DNA of 64,000 nt from the NCBI GenBank assembly GCA_964588555.1, contig CAZPPT010000003.1:86531-150530 (forward strand). Direction: 5' to 3'. The notes below the pieces were generated by a model that did not search any database, was not told where the DNA came from, and was given only the letters and a program-made list of their open reading frames with translations. The DNA is from JAGVWJ01 sp964588555 (GTDB lineage: Archaea; Micrarchaeota; Micrarchaeia; Anstonellales; Bilamarchaeaceae). How positions within the stretch are numbered: the stretch's first letter is position 1; the number at the start of each line of letters is the position of its first letter. This document shows positions 61,569 through 64,000 of the stretch, in pieces. The position numbers and the translations under genes were made by a program.

Positions 61569-62195
61569 TTAAATAAAGCCAATAAAATGCAATCCATCTC
61601 TAAAAAGTTCTAATGCGAAAAAGAGTAGGACAACGCCTAAAAACCGAACAATGTAAACATAAGTTTTACTACTTAAAAAGTTGCGTGATTTTGCAACGAT
61701 AAATGCAAGTAAGACCTTTGAGCCAACCAAAAATAAAAGAAAATTAAAGACAAACAAGATAAGAGTATGGACGCCAAGTCCCAAGGCTTTTAACATAAAT
61801 GGCCCCCCTACAGAAAAATAAAATATATACGGGTGCGGACTTAAGGCATTTGTAATAATTCCGTTTTTAAGAGAACTGGGGTTCGGATCCTTAATTTTAA
61901 GTTTAACTGAGGTAGTTTTGATACCATCAATGGCAAGATGACCGATGAAAAGGGCTCCAAAGAATGAAATAAAACCTAAAATAAGATTTACTTGTGAAAA
62001 TTGAGACAGAATAAACAAACTTACTAGTACAATGGGTATATCCGTCATAAGTGGCGCCAATGCAACTTTTATACCTGCATTTTTCCCGTAGCGCAATGTT
62101 TCGGAAATAACAAGCGTCAACAGAGGCCCGGAAGAAAAACCAGCAGTTAAACCAAATATAGTGGCAGTAAATAAAAGAGTTAACTCTTCGGTCAT
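61569..62195 (-). CDS. LysE-family exporter
   Basis: 208 residues with six membrane helices. FGLTAGFSSGPLLTLVISET near the start and ITNALSPHPYIFYFSVGGPF in the middle are LysE/RhtB-type motifs. It exports amino acids or related small molecules; substrate unknown. It has low GC content compared with its surroundings. Confidence 0.8.
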   Translation of the reverse strand: MTEELTLLFTATIFGLTAGFSSGPLLTLVISETLRYGKNAGIKVALAPLMTDIPIVLVSLFILSQFSQVNLILGFISFFGALFIGHLAIDGIKTTSVKLKIKDPNPSSLKNGIITNALSPHPYIFYFSVGGPFMLKALGLGVHTLILFVFNFLLFLVGSKVLLAFIVAKSRNFLSSKTYVYIVRFLGVVLLFFALELFRDGLHFIGFI

Positions 62196-62236
62196 ATATA
62201 ACTAAACGCCTCACAGTTTATAAAATAACGTAACAG

Positions 62237-62479
62237 TTAGAACGCAATCCCTAGTAAATGCAACAGTACCACTAAAACCAAACCTGGAAAACCTGCAATG
62301 GCGACAATAAGTATCGTGAATATATTAATGTCGACGTTAATCCCAATCATATTGAGCAAAAACAAGACTATGAGTGCAAGAATTGAATTGAGGATAAGAT
62401 ACATCGAGTTCTTAAGAACTAAAAATAACAAATATGCAAGTGCAACGGCAATGAGGATGCTTACGAGCTCCCAAACCAT
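62237..62479 (-). CDS. BofA-like small membrane protein
   Basis: 80 residues, three hydrophobic helices. ILNSILALIVLFLLNMIGIN and the C-terminal FPGLVLVVLLHLLGIAF are those of the BofA family (pro-sigma-K processing inhibitor in spore formers). In archaea the role is unknown. It is transcribed in the same direction as the 16S gene and lies about 200 bases after it. Confidence 0.75.
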   Translation of the reverse strand: MVWELVSILIAVALAYLLFLVLKNSMYLILNSILALIVLFLLNMIGINVDINIFTILIVAIAGFPGLVLVVLLHLLGIAF

Positions 62480-62634
62480 ATTCTAAATTTAGACAGAAGT
62501 TGTTTAAATAGATATCGTACTAGCTTACGCTAGACAAAATAAAAAACAAGAAAGTTTGATTTTTCATGCTTCAAGATTAGACAAAATGGATCTGCGTTAA
62601 TGTTCCACTACTTGCAAACTCGTATTTGTTCCAT

Positions 62635-62655
62635 AAACTTTTTAGGAAAAAGTTT
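62635..62655 (-). terminator. Hairpin 30 bases beyond the 16S rRNA 3' end
   Basis: AAACTTTTT and AAAAAGTTT pair perfectly over an AGG loop. It may be part of pre-16S processing or a terminator. A second inverted repeat AAAACT/AGTTTT occurs between it and the mature 3' end (about 62661-62684). Confidence 0.45.
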
Positions 62656-62684
62656 AATCAAAAACTAATTCGTTAAAAGTTTTT

Positions 62685-64000
<1,316 letters not shown>

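Overview
The window is from an archaeon, most likely a DPANN lineage, and Micrarchaeota-like is my best guess. The evidence is: archaeal and eukaryote-type ribosomal proteins (eL19, eL32, eS4, eL30, eS24, eS31); RNA polymerase split into A'/A'' and B'/B''; archaeal Kae1, Hjc, SmAP, aIF5A and Nre; and a 16S rRNA that matches the archaeal 915 probe site but reads GTGGCAG instead of GTGCCAG at the 515 site, a variant known from DPANN groups. The tRNA genes carry several introns at unusual positions, which is also known from ultrasmall archaea with a broad-specificity splicing endonuclease. The lineage is inferred, not proven.

Positions 1-18613 (minus strand) hold one long information-processing block. 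Read in the direction of transcription it runs rpoH-rpoB''-rpoB'-rpoA'-rpoA''-eL30-nusA, then a structured leader, then the S10/spc cluster uL3-uL4-uL23-uL2-uS19-uL22-uS3-uL29-SUI1-Rpp29-uS17-uL14-uL24-eS4-uL5-uS14-uS8-uL6-eL32-eL19-uL18 (cut by the window edge). Positions 18.7-28.5 kb are mixed: HD hydrolase, a secreted beta-propeller-like lipoprotein, Hjc resolvase, Kae1 with an apparent 5' frameshift, an AT-rich transglutaminase-like gene, a CPBP protease, eS31-eS24-aIF5A, TatD, a NYN nuclease and SmAP.

Positions 28.5-43 kb hold a tRNA-Ala with two introns, a dense array of perfect hairpins, smc, nadM, an FKBP, the agmatine-to-putrescine genes (agmatine deiminase and N-carbamoylputrescine amidase) split by a toxin-antitoxin pair, an HPr-kinase-like gene, a UbiA prenyltransferase, a tRNA-Pro with three introns, GluRS and a membrane protein ending in a HicA-like domain. 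Positions 43-48 kb form a deoxyribonucleotide module: NrdR repressor, two NrdR-box-like sites 32 bp apart, a glutaredoxin-like protein and a B12-dependent ribonucleotide reductase.

Positions 48-64 kb hold a lytic transglycosylase (unexpected in an archaeon), a frameshifted small exported protein, an enlarged class IV aminotransferase, a tRNA-Asn with two introns, an APC permease, a lipoprotein with a duplicated domain, gatCAB (which with tRNA-Asn and GluRS suggests tRNA-dependent amidation), a MutY-like glycosylase lacking the iron-sulfur cluster cysteines, Nre, LysE and BofA-like membrane proteins, and a 16S rRNA gene not followed by 23S.

The strongest signal is in the tRNAs. All three tRNA genes carry an intron at the same unusual place, in the T-loop near position 59/60, in addition to the anticodon-loop intron, and tRNA-Pro has a third in the D-loop.
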